The notes under the pieces were generated by a model. The model had not been told where the DNA came from. It ran no database searches and worked only from the letters and a program-made list of their open reading frames with translations. From Yoonia sp. SS1-5 (GTDB taxonomy: Bacteria; Pseudomonadota; Alphaproteobacteria; Rhodobacterales; Rhodobacteraceae), in NCBI RefSeq assembly GCF_038443705.2, contig NZ_CP151767.2, positions 2,595,501 to 2,659,500 of the forward strand: 64,000 nt of DNA, read 5' to 3'. The position numbers were made by a program, and so were the translations under genes. Every line of letters begins with the position of its first letter. The first letter of the stretch is position 1. Below, in pieces: positions 1 to 9,829 of this stretch.

Positions 1-545
1 TGGCCCGACTGGACCGCAGCGCCGATCTGTTTCTGGCCGGCGAGGTGACGCGACAGGAGGTTGCCGTTGCCCAGCACACCGAACTATCCGGCAAGGCCGC
101 CTTGCCCGATCTCGACATCACACTGACCTGCAAGGCTGACAGAATCGACGTGACCGCCGACAGATCGGCGATCATCTATGACTACAAGACCGGGGCTGTG
201 CCAAGTGCGGCACAACAGCAGAATTTCGACAAGCAACTGCTGCTAGAGGCCGCAATGGCAGAGCGGGGGGCCTTTGAAACCCTAAATGCAATTCCCGTCG
301 ACGCCGCGGTTTTTATCGGCGTGAACAGCGCTATGAAGAATGTCCCCGCACCGCTTGATAAGCAGCCAACAACGCAAGTCTGGGACGAACTTGGGACGCT
401 TTTTGAAAACTGGCAACGCCCCGACCGGGGTTACACCGCGCGGCTCGCCCTGTTTTCCAGAACAGATGTCAGCCCCTATGATCATCTGTCCCGCCATGGC
501 GAATGGGACACCAGCGACGATCCGGTTCCGCAGGTGCTGACATGA
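1..545 (+). CDS. addB: AddB, double-strand break repair protein, C-terminal part
   Basis: The frame is open from base 3 to the TGA at 543, so only the last 180 residues are in the window and the start lies upstream. AddB is the partner of AddA in the AddAB helicase-nuclease, which resects double-strand breaks for RecA loading in the cytoplasm. The visible part carries the C-terminal PD-(D/E)XK nuclease signature: CKADRID followed by the acid-x-Lys core YDYKTG at about bases 177-194. Identification rests on that motif and on addA following with an ATGA overlap (stop 543-545, addA start 542). The coupling suggests one operon and stoichiometric synthesis. Confidence 0.9.
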   Translation, partial: ARLDRSADLFLAGEVTRQEVAVAQHTELSGKAALPDLDITLTCKADRIDVTADRSAIIYDYKTGAVPSAAQQQNFDKQLLLEAAMAERGAFETLNAIPVDAAVFIGVNSAMKNVPAPLDKQPTTQVWDELGTLFENWQRPDRGYTARLALFSRTDVSPYDHLSRHGEWDTSDDPVPQVLT

Positions 546-3500
546 TCCGGGACGCCGCCACGCAACGCCAGGTCGATGCAGCCGATCCGCGCGTTTCAAC
601 CTGGCTGTCTGCCAATGCCGGATCCGGGAAGACCCGTGTTCTGACCGACCGCGTGGCCCGGCTGCTTTTGGAAGGTGTGTCACCACAAAATATCCTGTGC
701 CTGACCTACACCAAGGCCGCCGCTGCAGAAATGCAGAACCGTCTTTTCAAACGGCTCGGCGCATGGGCAATGATGGCTGACGCACCATTGCGGTCCGAAC
801 TGCTGACGCTTGGCGTTGAAAAGGCGATCAATGACACGGATCTGCGCGAAGCCCGCACATTGTTCGCCCGCGCGATTGAAACGCCGGGTGGTTTGAAAAT
901 TCAGACGATCCATTCGTTTTGCGCCGCCATATTGCGCCGTTTCCCGTTGGAGGCTGCGGTCAGCCCGCAATTTCGTGAAATGGAAGACCGGGATGCAGAG
1001 CTTTTGCGCGCAGAGGTTCTTGATGAACTTGTGGCCGGGCCCCATGCCAACGCGGTCGAGGCGATACTGCGCTATTTCACCGGCAATGACCTTGCTGAAC
1101 TGACGGCAGAGGTGGCGTCAAAGCGCGATGCCTTTTCCAGTGACATCACTGCTGCCCAGATCTGCACCACATTGGGCCTGCCACCGGCCGCCCAGCGCGA
1201 TGACGCATTCAGCATTGCGTTTCAGGGTGATGAGGTGGGCATTGCGGCGGATATCGCGGAAGCGTTTGCCGCCCAATCAAAGACATACCAGACCTTTGCC
1301 AAGACACTGGCGGAACTTGATCTGCAAACCCCGAATTGGCCCGCGCTCGAGGCGCTTTTTGATCTGTTTCTCTATGCCGGCAGCTGCAAATCGAAATCGA
1401 CGAACTTTCCCCAAAGCAATCACAGCAAAGCCGTTGACGCCATGGCCCCGATTGCTGACGCCGTACATGCGTGGATGGACCGGGTTGCGTCGGCCAAGGC
1501 GCATCTCTGGGCGATGGATGCGCTTGATCGCACTGTGGCAATCCACGAATTTGCCAGATTATTCATCCCGGCCTACGAGGCGCGCAAACTGATGATGGGC
1601 GCGCTTGATTTTGATGATCTGATCCGCAAGGCAAAGGCGTTGTTGACCGATCCCGATGTGGCGCAATGGGTTCTGTTCCGGCTGGATGGGGGTATCGACC
1701 ACATTCTGGTGGACGAGGCGCAGGATACCAGCCCAACCCAATGGGCCGTGATCGAGCGCTTGACGCAGGAATTCGCCACCGGCGAAGGCGCCCAGCCAGA
1801 GCGGCAAAGGACCGTCTTTGTCGTCGGTGACAAAAAGCAATCCATTTACTCCTTTCAGGGCGCAGATCCGGCTGCGTTCGACGACATGCGCCACCACTTT
1901 CGAACCGCGCATAAGGATATCGGCAAGCCGTTTGCTGTCACCTCGCTGGATCATTCCTTTCGATCGTCGCAGGCGATCCTTTCTGTCGTTGATGCGACCT
2001 TCATTCGCGACCGCGCCGAAGGGATGGATGACAGCCTAAGCCATATCGCCTTCAAGGATACCATGCCGGGCCGGGTTGACCTTTGGCCAGTCATCGAAAA
2101 ATCTGCGGGCGACGACGGCCGCAAATGGTACGAACCTGTCGATCAACCCAGTGAGACAGATCATACCGTTCTGATGGCCAGACGCGTGGCCGCACAGATC
2201 AAACACATGATCCGCCATGAAACGATCCCGGACGAGATCGACAATACGGCGCAATACCAACGCCGCAAAATTACCGAAGGCGACATCCTGATCCTTGTGC
2301 AGCGCCGGTCAGACCTGTTTTCCGAAATCATCCGGGCCTGCAAAACGGCCGGCCTGCAGGTTGCCGGCGCAGACAGGCTGCGTGTCGGTGCCGAGCTTGC
2401 GGTCAAGGATATCGCAGCACTTTTGCAGTTTCTGGCCCTGCCCGAGGATGATCTTTCATTGGCTGCCGCACTGCGATCCCCGTTATTTGGCTGGTCCGAG
2501 CAGGATTTGTTCACCTTGGCCCATCGCAGACCGGAAAAGGCGCTGCTTTGGACGGCGCTGCGCAATTCTGACCACGACGAGACCCTCACCATCCTGCGTG
2601 ACCTGAACATGGCGGCGGATTTCCTGCGCCCCTTTGATCTGATCCAGCGGATACTGATCCGCCATGATGGCCGCCGCAAACTGCTGGCCCGTTTGGGGCA
2701 AGAGGCCGAGGATGGGATTGATGCATTGCTGTCGCAGGCACTTGCGTATGAAAGTACCGGCATACCCAGCCTGACCGGGTTTCTGGGCTGGATGCAGACG
2801 GACGATCTGGAAATCAAACGACAGATGGACAATCAGGGTGACCGGATCAGGGTCATGACCGTTCATGGGGCAAAGGGGTTGGAGGCCCCGATTGTCATTC
2901 TTCCGGATACCGCCAAACGCGATATTCAGGTAAAGTCCGAATTGCTTCCGGCCAAGACGCATTTGATCTGGAAAACACCTGCAAAATCGTCCGCCCCTGC
3001 GGTCACGGCCCTGCGCGATGCGGTGATCGCAAAACAGGCGCGTGAAAGGCTTCGTTTGCTATATGTCGCGATGACCCGGGCCGAAAAGTGGCTGATTGTG
3101 GGTGCCGCAGGCGATGTCGGGCAAGGTGATGCCAGCTGGTATAATATCGTGGCCGACGGCATGCGTCACCGGGGTGATATCGACGCCACATCCAGCGATC
3201 TGGAAATCAAACGCGTGGCACATCTGGATTGGGATGCGGGACCAATGACGCAAGCGGCGCAAGCATCCACCGCGCCGGTTGTCGTGCCTGACCTCAACCC
3301 TGTTCCAGCGCCCGTCCCACTGACGACCCTGTCCCCATCCGATCTGCCGGGCAAAAAGATCCTTGATGGCGACCCGGCAGGCGAAGATCGGGATGCAGCC
3401 CTTGCGCGCGGACATCTCATCCATCGCCTTTTGGAACATCTGCCCTTGGCCGATCTGACGAACCGGGAACAGCTTGGCACGGCAATCGCCGGGCCGGACA

Positions 3501-3883
3501 ACACCGCCTTGGTGGCCGACGTAATGGCGCTATTGGCAAAGCCTGACCTCGCCCATCTTTGGGGCAATGATGCCATTGCCGAGGTCGATATCACAGCCGA
3601 CATTGATAACCTTGGCCGGATACACGGCACAATTGACCGGCTTATCGTACAGGGCGACACAGTTCTGGCGGTCGATTTCAAATCCAACCGCCTGACACCG
3701 GAAACCCCACAGCACACGCCGCAAGGCATTCTGGCGCAGATGGCCGCGTATCATGCGGCACTTTTGCAGATATATCCCGACCACATTGTGACAATGGCCA
3801 TCTTGTGGACCGAAACCGCCCAGCTGATGCATTTGCCGGCAGACCTGCTTCACGAAGCGCTGAACACTGTTACTGTCGCTTGA
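542..3883 (+). CDS. addA: AddA, helicase-nuclease subunit
   Basis: UvrD/Rep-type superfamily 1 helicase fused to a nuclease, 1113 aa, normal for alphaproteobacterial AddA. The start at 542 overlaps the addB stop (ATGA); an in-frame ATG at 503 lies deep in addB and is not needed. Walker A is ANAGSGKT (residues 24-31). Walker B is LVDEAQD near residue 390, followed by VVGDKKQSIYSFQG near 430 (motif III). The C-terminal nuclease shows GTIDRL and then VDFKSNR near residue 1043. With AddB it unwinds and degrades DNA ends until a regulatory sequence is met, producing 3' tails for recombination. No broken motif is seen. Confidence 0.95.
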   Translation: MIRDAATQRQVDAADPRVSTWLSANAGSGKTRVLTDRVARLLLEGVSPQNILCLTYTKAAAAEMQNRLFKRLGAWAMMADAPLRSELLTLGVEKAINDTDLREARTLFARAIETPGGLKIQTIHSFCAAILRRFPLEAAVSPQFREMEDRDAELLRAEVLDELVAGPHANAVEAILRYFTGNDLAELTAEVASKRDAFSSDITAAQICTTLGLPPAAQRDDAFSIAFQGDEVGIAADIAEAFAAQSKTYQTFAKTLAELDLQTPNWPALEALFDLFLYAGSCKSKSTNFPQSNHSKAVDAMAPIADAVHAWMDRVASAKAHLWAMDALDRTVAIHEFARLFIPAYEARKLMMGALDFDDLIRKAKALLTDPDVAQWVLFRLDGGIDHILVDEAQDTSPTQWAVIERLTQEFATGEGAQPERQRTVFVVGDKKQSIYSFQGADPAAFDDMRHHFRTAHKDIGKPFAVTSLDHSFRSSQAILSVVDATFIRDRAEGMDDSLSHIAFKDTMPGRVDLWPVIEKSAGDDGRKWYEPVDQPSETDHTVLMARRVAAQIKHMIRHETIPDEIDNTAQYQRRKITEGDILILVQRRSDLFSEIIRACKTAGLQVAGADRLRVGAELAVKDIAALLQFLALPEDDLSLAAALRSPLFGWSEQDLFTLAHRRPEKALLWTALRNSDHDETLTILRDLNMAADFLRPFDLIQRILIRHDGRRKLLARLGQEAEDGIDALLSQALAYESTGIPSLTGFLGWMQTDDLEIKRQMDNQGDRIRVMTVHGAKGLEAPIVILPDTAKRDIQVKSELLPAKTHLIWKTPAKSSAPAVTALRDAVIAKQARERLRLLYVAMTRAEKWLIVGAAGDVGQGDASWYNIVADGMRHRGDIDATSSDLEIKRVAHLDWDAGPMTQAAQASTAPVVVPDLNPVPAPVPLTTLSPSDLPGKKILDGDPAGEDRDAALARGHLIHRLLEHLPLADLTNREQLGTAIAGPDNTALVADVMALLAKPDLAHLWGNDAIAEVDITADIDNLGRIHGTIDRLIVQGDTVLAVDFKSNRLTPETPQHTPQGILAQMAAYHAALLQIYPDHIVTMAILWTETAQLMHLPADLLHEALNTVTVA

Positions 3884-3942
3884 CCGCAGCCGGTGCGCTG
3901 CCTAGTTTCAGTTTCCAATGATTTTCGCCAAGGAGTGACCTG

Positions 3943-4263
3943 ATGGCAACCGTAGCAGTAACAGACGCAACCTTTGACGCCGAAGTGCGCAATTCCGACA
4001 TCCCTGTCGTCGTGGATTTCTGGGCAGAATGGTGTGGCCCATGCCGCCAGATCGGCCCCGCACTGGAAGAGCTTTCCACCGAAATGGAAGGCAAGGTCAA
4101 AATCGTCAAAGTCAACGTGGACGAGAACCCGAATTCACCGGCTCAGCTGGGCGTGCGCGGCATTCCGGCGCTGTTCATGTTCAAGAATGGCGAGGTCGTA
4201 TCAAACAAGACCGGCGCGGCACCCAAGGCAGCGCTGCAAGGCTGGATTGAAGAATCCGCCTAA
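3943..4263 (+). CDS. trxA: Thioredoxin
   Basis: A 106-residue thioredoxin with the redox motif WCGPC (residues 30-34) and the cis-proline loop [12 protein letters not shown]. It reduces protein disulfides in the cytoplasm using electrons from thioredoxin reductase. A strong AGGAG Shine-Dalgarno lies 8 bases before the ATG. It sits 59 bp after addA on the same strand and is closed by an intrinsic terminator, so it may end the addBA transcript or have its own promoter in the short gap. Length and motifs match TrxA closely. Confidence 0.97.
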   Translation: MATVAVTDATFDAEVRNSDIPVVVDFWAEWCGPCRQIGPALEELSTEMEGKVKIVKVNVDENPNSPAQLGVRGIPALFMFKNGEVVSNKTGAAPKAALQGWIEESA

Positions 4264-4285
4264 GCCTCACCTTGATAGATAGTAT

Positions 4286-4312
4286 AAGGGCGCCCTGATC
4301 GGCGCCCTTTTC
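4286..4312 (+). terminator. Intrinsic terminator after trxA
   Basis: Nine-base perfect stem AAGGGCGCC / GGCGCCCTT with a six-base loop, followed by a short T run (TTTT, positions 4308-4311). It lies 22 bp after the trxA stop and separates trxA from hslV. Confidence 0.85.
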
Positions 4313-4414
4313 TATGTCCGCCAGCTGTTGCTGCCGCACATCGGTCTACCCGGCCCGGTTTCTACGCATTTAGCGCCGAATATTGCAATGCGATCTGACC
4401 GCACAGGCGGCAGG

Positions 4415-4443
4415 GTTGTCTGGCGCGCAACCTCTCGCCATAT
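4415..4443 (+). promoter_or_regulatory. Candidate heat-shock (RpoH-type) promoter of hslV
   Basis: GTTGTC (4415-4420), a 17-bp spacer and CCATAT (4438-4443). This resembles the alphaproteobacterial sigma-32 type pattern (TTG near -35, CCATAT near -10). The same TTGTC-N17-CCATAT arrangement precedes hrcA at 26181. Transcription would start about 20 bases before the hslV ATG. The call is by pattern and by target-gene function only. The remaining gap between the trxA terminator and this site shows nothing else. Confidence 0.5.
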
Positions 4444-4470
4444 AAGGCGTCAGCATGCAAGGAGCGGATC

Positions 4471-5025
4471 ATGGCCAAAGAAGAATTCCCGGGCTGGCAC
4501 GGCACAACGATTATCGGTGTGCGCAAGGGCGGCAAGGTTGTGATCGCGGGTGACGGACAGGTCAGCCTTGGCCAAACCGTGATCAAGGGCACCGCCCGCA
4601 AGGTCCGCAGGCTATCACCCGGCGGACAGGACGTGATCGCCGGTTTTGCCGGATCAACCGCCGACGCATTCACATTGCTTGAGCGGTTGGAAAAAAAGCT
4701 GGAGGCAACACCCGGTCAGCTTGCCCGCGCATCCGTTGAGCTGGCCAAGGACTGGCGGACGGACAAGTACCTTCAAAAGCTGGAGGCAATGTTGATTGTC
4801 AGTGACGGCACGGACCTGTTTGTGATTACAGGGGCCGGCGACGTGCTGGAGCCCGAGCATGACGTGACCGCAATCGGATCAGGCGGGAACTACGCGCTGG
4901 CCGCGGGCCGCGCGATGATGGATGGGGATCTGGATGCAGAACAGGTGGCGCGCAAGGCGATGGCGATTGCCGCTGATATCTGCGTGTATACCAACGGCAA
5001 TCTGACTGTAGAGACAATCGGTTAA
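4471..5025 (+). CDS. hslV: HslV, ATP-dependent protease subunit
   Basis: Threonine protease subunit of the HslUV (ClpQY) complex, 184 aa. The precursor has an 11-residue leader before the [10 protein letters not shown] segment; Thr12 should become the N-terminal nucleophile after autoprocessing. Conserved [10 protein letters not shown] and the AGSTADAF region are present. AAGGAGCGG precedes the ATG at good spacing. HslV stacks as two hexamers and is gated by the HslU unfoldase, which here lies 1.6 kb downstream instead of adjacent. The stop overlaps the convergent DM13 gene stop by 4 bp. A likely heat-shock promoter is upstream. Confidence 0.97.
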   Translation: MAKEEFPGWHGTTIIGVRKGGKVVIAGDGQVSLGQTVIKGTARKVRRLSPGGQDVIAGFAGSTADAFTLLERLEKKLEATPGQLARASVELAKDWRTDKYLQKLEAMLIVSDGTDLFVITGAGDVLEPEHDVTAIGSGGNYALAAGRAMMDGDLDAEQVARKAMAIAADICVYTNGNLTVETIG

Positions 5026-5387
5026 CCGATTGGTGCAACGCCCAGACCGACGCTGAAACGCTCGCACCAGACCCAGACTTCGTTATAGTCGTCAGGATTG
5101 ATGCCGTCGGGAATGGTAAAACTGGATGCACCATTATAGTTTTCCAGCTTGCCCATCAGGGTTGCCGGGTCATAGTCACCATCCTTGCCCAGCGCGATTT
5201 TTGGATCAGGGGCACCGTCAAAGGTGAAATCATCCAGCAGGTTGACCTGGTTGCCCGCAATTTCAGCGGTGCCAGTCACCACGTGGTTGTTTACGCCGGT
5301 AAATGTACCGAGACGGCCATGACCACCGGCGAATGCGGGCATGGCGGTTGTTGCGATGGCCGCAACGAGGAATGAGCGTCTGTCCAT
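5022..5387 (-). CDS. DM13-domain exported protein
   Basis: A 121-residue protein with a twin-arginine-like leader ([10 protein letters not shown], cleavage near AFAGG) and a single DM13-type domain: [17 protein letters not shown], then NLLDDF and [11 protein letters not shown], ending with [13 protein letters not shown]. In DM13 proteins the conserved Cys in this last motif has been proposed to take part in redox or electron-transfer chemistry. The start at 5387 is set by GGAGGT nine bases upstream; the longer frame to 5513 lacks a site. It is probably periplasmic or extracellular. It lies convergent to hslV (4-bp overlap) and divergent to a membrane protein gene. Specific function is unknown. 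Confidence 0.8.
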   Translation of the reverse strand: MDRRSFLVAAIATTAMPAFAGGHGRLGTFTGVNNHVVTGTAEIAGNQVNLLDDFTFDGAPDPKIALGKDGDYDPATLMGKLENYNGASSFTIPDGINPDDYNEVWVWCERFSVGLGVAPIG

Positions 5388-5530
5388 ATCTTGGACCTCC
5401 TTGGGGGTTAGGGTGGACGCACAATTACCCGACCGGCGTTGCCAGACAATCCGCCGCACGGCTTTGTGACTGCCTGCAATTTTCCCGTGACCCCTTGGAC
5501 TTGGTCGGCGCAACCCATAGGTTCTGGTCC

Positions 5531-6589
5531 ATGATTGATCGCAATGACATCAAGGCGGCAGTTGCCAGTGGGCTATTGTCTGAAAAACAGGCTGCAGGGC
5601 TGATCACCCTTGCCGACAGCCGCCGGGGTGCGCGCGAGAACCTTGCCGCGGGGGATGAACCGTTTGAACTGTTCAAAGGGTTCAACGAGATTTTCATCGT
5701 GGTTGGCCTGATCATTCTGGCCAGCGGTTGGTACGGCGTTACCGGCCTTGCGGTGGGATCGCGGATCATGAACCTGCAGCAATATGCCAGCACGATCTGC
5801 CTGATCAGCGCGGGCGTGATCTGGCTGCTTTCGGAATATTTCGTGCGGCATCGGCGCATGGTTGCACCCGCAATCGCGCTATCCATCATGTTTGCGGGCA
5901 ATGCGGCCCTTGGGTTCATTGCCTATATGGCCGAACCCTTCATGGTTGCCCAAAACGACCTCAGCAGTATTCCGCCCGCCTTGCTATTGGCGACAATTGC
6001 CTTGCTTGGCTATTGGTGGCGGTTCCGGGTTCCCTTTGCCCTGGCCATGATCGCTATCGGCCTTTTTGTGACCACGACGATGTTCACCGCCAGCCGGGGC
6101 GGGCGGATCGAAGATATCGGTGATTTCTTTTTGCTATCCGCCGGCGGGCCGTTTGCATGGATCACGCTGGGGCTGGGTGTGCTCGTCTTCGCGATTGCGA
6201 TGCTATTTGATATGAGCGATCCGCATCGCGTGACACGCCGGTCGGCCAATGGTTTCTGGCTGCATATCGTGGCGGCCCCTGCACTGATGAACACAATTGC
6301 GCTGACGCTGATGGCCCGGGACGCAAATCTTGCCTTGCTGGGGGTGCTGGCGATCTTTGCGGTTGTCGCGATCATTATCGACAGACGATCCTTCCTGATC
6401 ACCGCTATCGGATATGTCGTTGCCTTGACCAACACGGTTTGGGATGGGCAAAGCACTGCGATGACCGTACTGATCCTTGGCATCGTCCTGCTTTTGCTTG
6501 GTGCGTTCTGGGAAAAGATCCGCGCCGCTATCTTGCGCCTTCTTGGCGGTGCATTACCACTTGATCGGCTGCCGCCGTCTCATGCCTAA
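5531..6589 (+). CDS. Multi-spanning membrane protein of unknown function
   Basis: 352 residues with a soluble N-terminus of about 55 residues ([20 protein letters not shown]) followed by roughly ten hydrophobic segments, for example [16 protein letters not shown] and TIALLGYWW. The arrangement resembles DUF2157-type predicted membrane proteins, but I do not recognise a specific family with certainty. The ATG at 5531 begins the conserved-looking N-terminus; the frame is open upstream to 5303 only by chance across the DM13 gene. It is only 8 bp upstream of hslU and so probably cotranscribed with it, which puts it inside the interval between hslV and hslU. Confidence 0.7.
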   Translation: MIDRNDIKAAVASGLLSEKQAAGLITLADSRRGARENLAAGDEPFELFKGFNEIFIVVGLIILASGWYGVTGLAVGSRIMNLQQYASTICLISAGVIWLLSEYFVRHRRMVAPAIALSIMFAGNAALGFIAYMAEPFMVAQNDLSSIPPALLLATIALLGYWWRFRVPFALAMIAIGLFVTTTMFTASRGGRIEDIGDFFLLSAGGPFAWITLGLGVLVFAIAMLFDMSDPHRVTRRSANGFWLHIVAAPALMNTIALTLMARDANLALLGVLAIFAVVAIIIDRRSFLITAIGYVVALTNTVWDGQSTAMTVLILGIVLLLLGAFWEKIRAAILRLLGGALPLDRLPPSHA

Positions 6590-6597
6590 GGACCAAC

Positions 6598-7905
6598 ATG
6601 ACAGACCTGACACCCCGCGAAATCGTATCCGAACTTGACCGGTTCATCATTGGTCAGAAAGACGCCAAGCGTGCCGTGGCGGTAGCACTGCGCAATCGCT
6701 GGCGGCGCAAGCAATTGGGCGATGATCTGCGCAATGAAGTCTATCCAAAGAACATTCTGATGATCGGCCCCACAGGCGTTGGCAAAACCGAGATTTCCCG
6801 CCGGTTGGCCAAGCTTGCCCGCGCACCGTTTATCAAGGTCGAGGCCACAAAATTCACCGAAGTGGGCTATGTCGGCCGCGACGTGGAACAGATTGTGCGT
6901 GATCTGGTGGATACTGCCATCCTGGATACCCGCGAACATATGCGCGAAGATGTAAAGGCAACCGCCCGGCAGGCCGCCGAAGATCGCGTGATCAGCGCCG
7001 TTGCCGGAACAGAAGCCCGCGACAGCACCCGCGAGATGTTTCGCAAAAAGCTGAAATCAGGCGAGCTGGACGATACAGTCATCGAGCTTGAGCTGACAGA
7101 TACGTCCAACCCCATGGGCGGGTTCGAAATCCCCGGCCAACCCGGCGGGATGGGCGGCATGATGAACCTGGGCGAATTGTTCGGCAAGGCGATGGGTGGC
7201 CGGACCGTCAAAAAGAAAATGACAGTTTCCGAAAGCTACGACGCATTGATCGCGGATGAGGCCGACAAGCTGCTGGATGATGAAACCGTCACCAAAGCCG
7301 CCATGGAAGCTGTCGAACAGAACGGCATCGTGTTTCTGGACGAAATCGACAAGGTCTGCGCCCGCGCCGATGCGCGCGGTGCGGATGTATCGCGCGAGGG
7401 CGTCCAGCGTGATTTGCTACCCTTGATCGAAGGCACAACCGTGTCCACAAAACACGGGCCAATCAAAACCGACCATATCCTGTTTATCGCATCAGGTGCC
7501 TTTCACGTGGCAAAGCCATCCGACCTGTTGCCGGAACTGCAAGGACGTTTGCCCATCCGCGTCGAATTGCGCGCCCTGACCGAAGAAGATTTCGTGCGCA
7601 TCCTGACAGAGACCGATAATGCGCTGACGCTGCAGTATTCCGCGCTGATGAAGACCGAAGACGTTGTTGTGACGTTTGACAAAGACGGGATCAGCGCGCT
7701 TGCCAAGATCGCGGCAGAGGTCAACGAAAGCGTCGAGAATATCGGCGCACGCAGGCTTTACACGGTGATCGAGCGTGTCTTCGAGGATTTATCCTTTACC
7801 GCACCGGACCGCGCGGGTGACGAAATCACCATTGATGCGGCCTTTGTCGAGGAACATCTTGGCGAATTGGCAAGATCGACTGACGTCAGCAGATATGTCC
7901 TCTGA
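6598..7905 (+). CDS. hslU: HslU, ATPase of the HslUV protease
   Basis: AAA+ unfoldase, 435 aa. It has the N-terminal [20 protein letters not shown], Walker [10 protein letters not shown] (around residues 60-68), the inserted I domain with a Gly/Met-rich loop (GGMGGMMN), Walker [10 protein letters not shown] near residue 245, sensor regions and the C-terminal tail STDVSRYVL that docks into HslV. It unfolds substrates with ATP and feeds them to HslV. It is separated from the upstream membrane protein gene by 8 bp; AAGGA in that gap (overlapping the upstream stop) is its ribosome site. Confidence 0.97.
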   Translation: MTDLTPREIVSELDRFIIGQKDAKRAVAVALRNRWRRKQLGDDLRNEVYPKNILMIGPTGVGKTEISRRLAKLARAPFIKVEATKFTEVGYVGRDVEQIVRDLVDTAILDTREHMREDVKATARQAAEDRVISAVAGTEARDSTREMFRKKLKSGELDDTVIELELTDTSNPMGGFEIPGQPGGMGGMMNLGELFGKAMGGRTVKKKMTVSESYDALIADEADKLLDDETVTKAAMEAVEQNGIVFLDEIDKVCARADARGADVSREGVQRDLLPLIEGTTVSTKHGPIKTDHILFIASGAFHVAKPSDLLPELQGRLPIRVELRALTEEDFVRILTETDNALTLQYSALMKTEDVVVTFDKDGISALAKIAAEVNESVENIGARRLYTVIERVFEDLSFTAPDRAGDEITIDAAFVEEHLGELARSTDVSRYVL

Positions 7906-7937
7906 CGCCTGACCGCGCGGGGCAGTCATTCGGTTTC

Positions 7938-8462
7938 TCAGGCGGTTCCGCGAACGGGACGGTCATTTTCGATATTGAAGGTCATGCCATCCAACAGCTC
8001 ATCCAGATCAGGGCGGGCTGCCGGACCGTTTGAGATATCAACCAGCATCAGCGACCCGTCCGGACGTATGCCAAAAGCCCCGGGTTCCGCGAAAAGGCCA
8101 GTCGTTTCCGCATCGGATAGCGGTTCCGAAACATAAAGGCCCAGCGCGCGCATCTGGCTAACCTCCATCCCATAGCAAAGGTCGAAATCCCACCCGAACT
8201 CTGCCTTGTCTGCCAGTGCCTTTTCTTCGGTGTCAGCCGACACAACGACAACATCCAAAAGCGCCTGCCAAGCCGGCAATGCGGCATTCAGCTTGTTCAG
8301 GAACCGCTTGCAGCGCGGACAGTGCTTTCCGCGGTACACAAACAGCATGGTCCACCGGTCCTTGGCTTGACCGATCACGATATCACCCTGCGCCCCGGCA
8401 ACCGGAAAGCTTAGCTGGTCGATCTTTTCGCCAACTGGCGGTTTGGTAGCTGAAAGCGGCAT
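7938..8462 (-). CDS. Thioredoxin-fold, AhpC/TSA-like protein with CPRC motif
   Basis: 174 residues of peroxiredoxin-like fold: FVYRGKHCPRC near residues 42-52 after the first strands, VVVVSADTEEKA in the middle, and a Pro-poor C-terminal half. The CxxC (Cys-Pro-Arg-Cys) at the usual peroxidatic position is more thioredoxin/TlpA-like than a typical 1-Cys or 2-Cys peroxiredoxin, so it may be a thiol oxidoreductase or a peroxidase. No signal peptide is seen, so it is cytoplasmic. The stop lies 33 bp from hslU (convergent). It is transcribed away from the MFS gene. Confidence 0.7.
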   Translation of the reverse strand: MPLSATKPPVGEKIDQLSFPVAGAQGDIVIGQAKDRWTMLFVYRGKHCPRCKRFLNKLNAALPAWQALLDVVVVSADTEEKALADKAEFGWDFDLCYGMEVSQMRALGLYVSEPLSDAETTGLFAEPGAFGIRPDGSLMLVDISNGPAARPDLDELLDGMTFNIENDRPVRGTA

Positions 8463-8593
8463 TGGTCATTCTCCAAAAAGCATCGGGTGCGATTGATAGC
8501 CTGCGGCATGGCGACCGATAAGTGAATAGCATCCATCGTAATCGGCCCATTTTGGACTTTCACATCCTCGCCGCGCGGCCCATCAAGGGCAAT

Positions 8594-9829
8594 ATGAGCC
8601 AACGGCCCGGATATCTTCGCTTTATTCGCGACAACGCGCCCTTTTTGGCCGCAGGCGCGCTGCTGTCGTTTCTATCCAGTTTCGGGCAGACCTTCTTTAT
8701 CTCGATCTTCGGGGCCGAAATACGCGAGGCCTATGGGCTGAGTAATGGTGATTGGGGTCTGATCTATATGGTTGGCACAGGCGCCTCTGCCGCATTGATG
8801 GTCTTTGCAGGCGGGCTTGCTGACCGGTTTCGAGTGCGCACGCTGGGCATTACCGTGGTGCTATTGCTTGGATGTGCCTGCCTTTTGATGGCTTTCAACC
8901 CACTGGCCGCCCTGCTGCCATTTGTCGTTTTCGCACTGCGCTTTACCGGGCAAGGGATGACCAGCCATGTCGCTGTCGTTGCGATGGGCCGTTGGTTTGT
9001 CGCAACCCGCGGTCGCGCATTGGCCGTTGCAGCGTTTGGTTTCATGATTGGCGAAGCCGTGCTGCCCCTGACAATGGTCTGGCTGAAATCCATGATCGAC
9101 TGGCGGACACTTTGGGCGTGCTTTGCCGTGTTCTGCGCCCTTGCAACGCTGGTGCTTTACCGATTGCTCCGGCTGGAGCGGACGCCGCAATCTATTGCAG
9201 CAACGTCTGAATCCACCGGCATGAACGGGCGGCATTGGACACGCGCAGACGCGCTGCGCCATCCGATGTTCTGGGCTATGATACCTGCGGTCATGTCCTT
9301 TTCGGGGTTCGCCACCGCATTCTGGTTCCATCAGGCCCATTTTGCCGAGATCAAGGGGTGGTCCCATCTGGCCCTGGTTTCTGTTTTCCCGCTGGGAACA
9401 TTGGCGCTTTCGCTTTCAACGATAGGCTATGGCTGGGCCACCGACCGGTTCGGGGCTGTGCGCCTGTTGCCGATCTATCTGGTGCCGCTGGTTGTGGCAT
9501 TTGTTTTGCATTGGTACGCGCCGTCCCTGATCTGGACGGCACTGGCGGTTATTTGCATGGGTATCGCGGGCGGGGGTCAGTCCACGATCCTGAATGCCTG
9601 CTGGGCTGAGCTTTATGGCACCAGGCATCTGGGCGCGATCAAGTCGGCCGCCACTGCACTGATGGTTCTGGGTTCCGCCATCGGACCAGGCCTTAGCGGC
9701 TGGTTGATTGATGTCGGCGTTGGTTTTGAACGGCAGCAACTTGGCTACGCGGCAATGTTTGTTTTCGCGGCCTTGATCCTTGTTGTGCCCAGCAGAAACG
9801 CGCGCAGGATCCTAGCCCAGCCTGCGTAG
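8594..9829 (+). CDS. MFS transporter
   Basis: 411 residues with about 12 hydrophobic segments in two halves. A loop between segments 2 and 3, GGLADRFRVR, matches the major facilitator motif (G-x-x-x-D-R-x-x-R). A matching GYGWATDRFGAVR loop is present in the second half. The start MSQRPGYLRF at 8594 directly precedes the first membrane segment; the longer frame from 8522 adds an unlikely N-terminus. Substrate cannot be read from sequence. The 3' end overlaps the smr gene on the other strand by 18 bp. Confidence 0.85.
   Translation: MSQRPGYLRFIRDNAPFLAAGALLSFLSSFGQTFFISIFGAEIREAYGLSNGDWGLIYMVGTGASAALMVFAGGLADRFRVRTLGITVVLLLGCACLLMAFNPLAALLPFVVFALRFTGQGMTSHVAVVAMGRWFVATRGRALAVAAFGFMIGEAVLPLTMVWLKSMIDWRTLWACFAVFCALATLVLYRLLRLERTPQSIAATSESTGMNGRHWTRADALRHPMFWAMIPAVMSFSGFATAFWFHQAHFAEIKGWSHLALVSVFPLGTLALSLSTIGYGWATDRFGAVRLLPIYLVPLVVAFVLHWYAPSLIWTALAVICMGIAGGGQSTILNACWAELYGTRHLGAIKSAATALMVLGSAIGPGLSGWLIDVGVGFERQQLGYAAMFVFAALILVVPSRNARRILAQPA

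Noticed and set aside
503..541. Alternative upstream ATG for addA
   Set aside because: It lies within the addB coding region, lacks a ribosome site, and adds residues with no match to the AddA N-terminus; the ATGA overlap at 542 is better.
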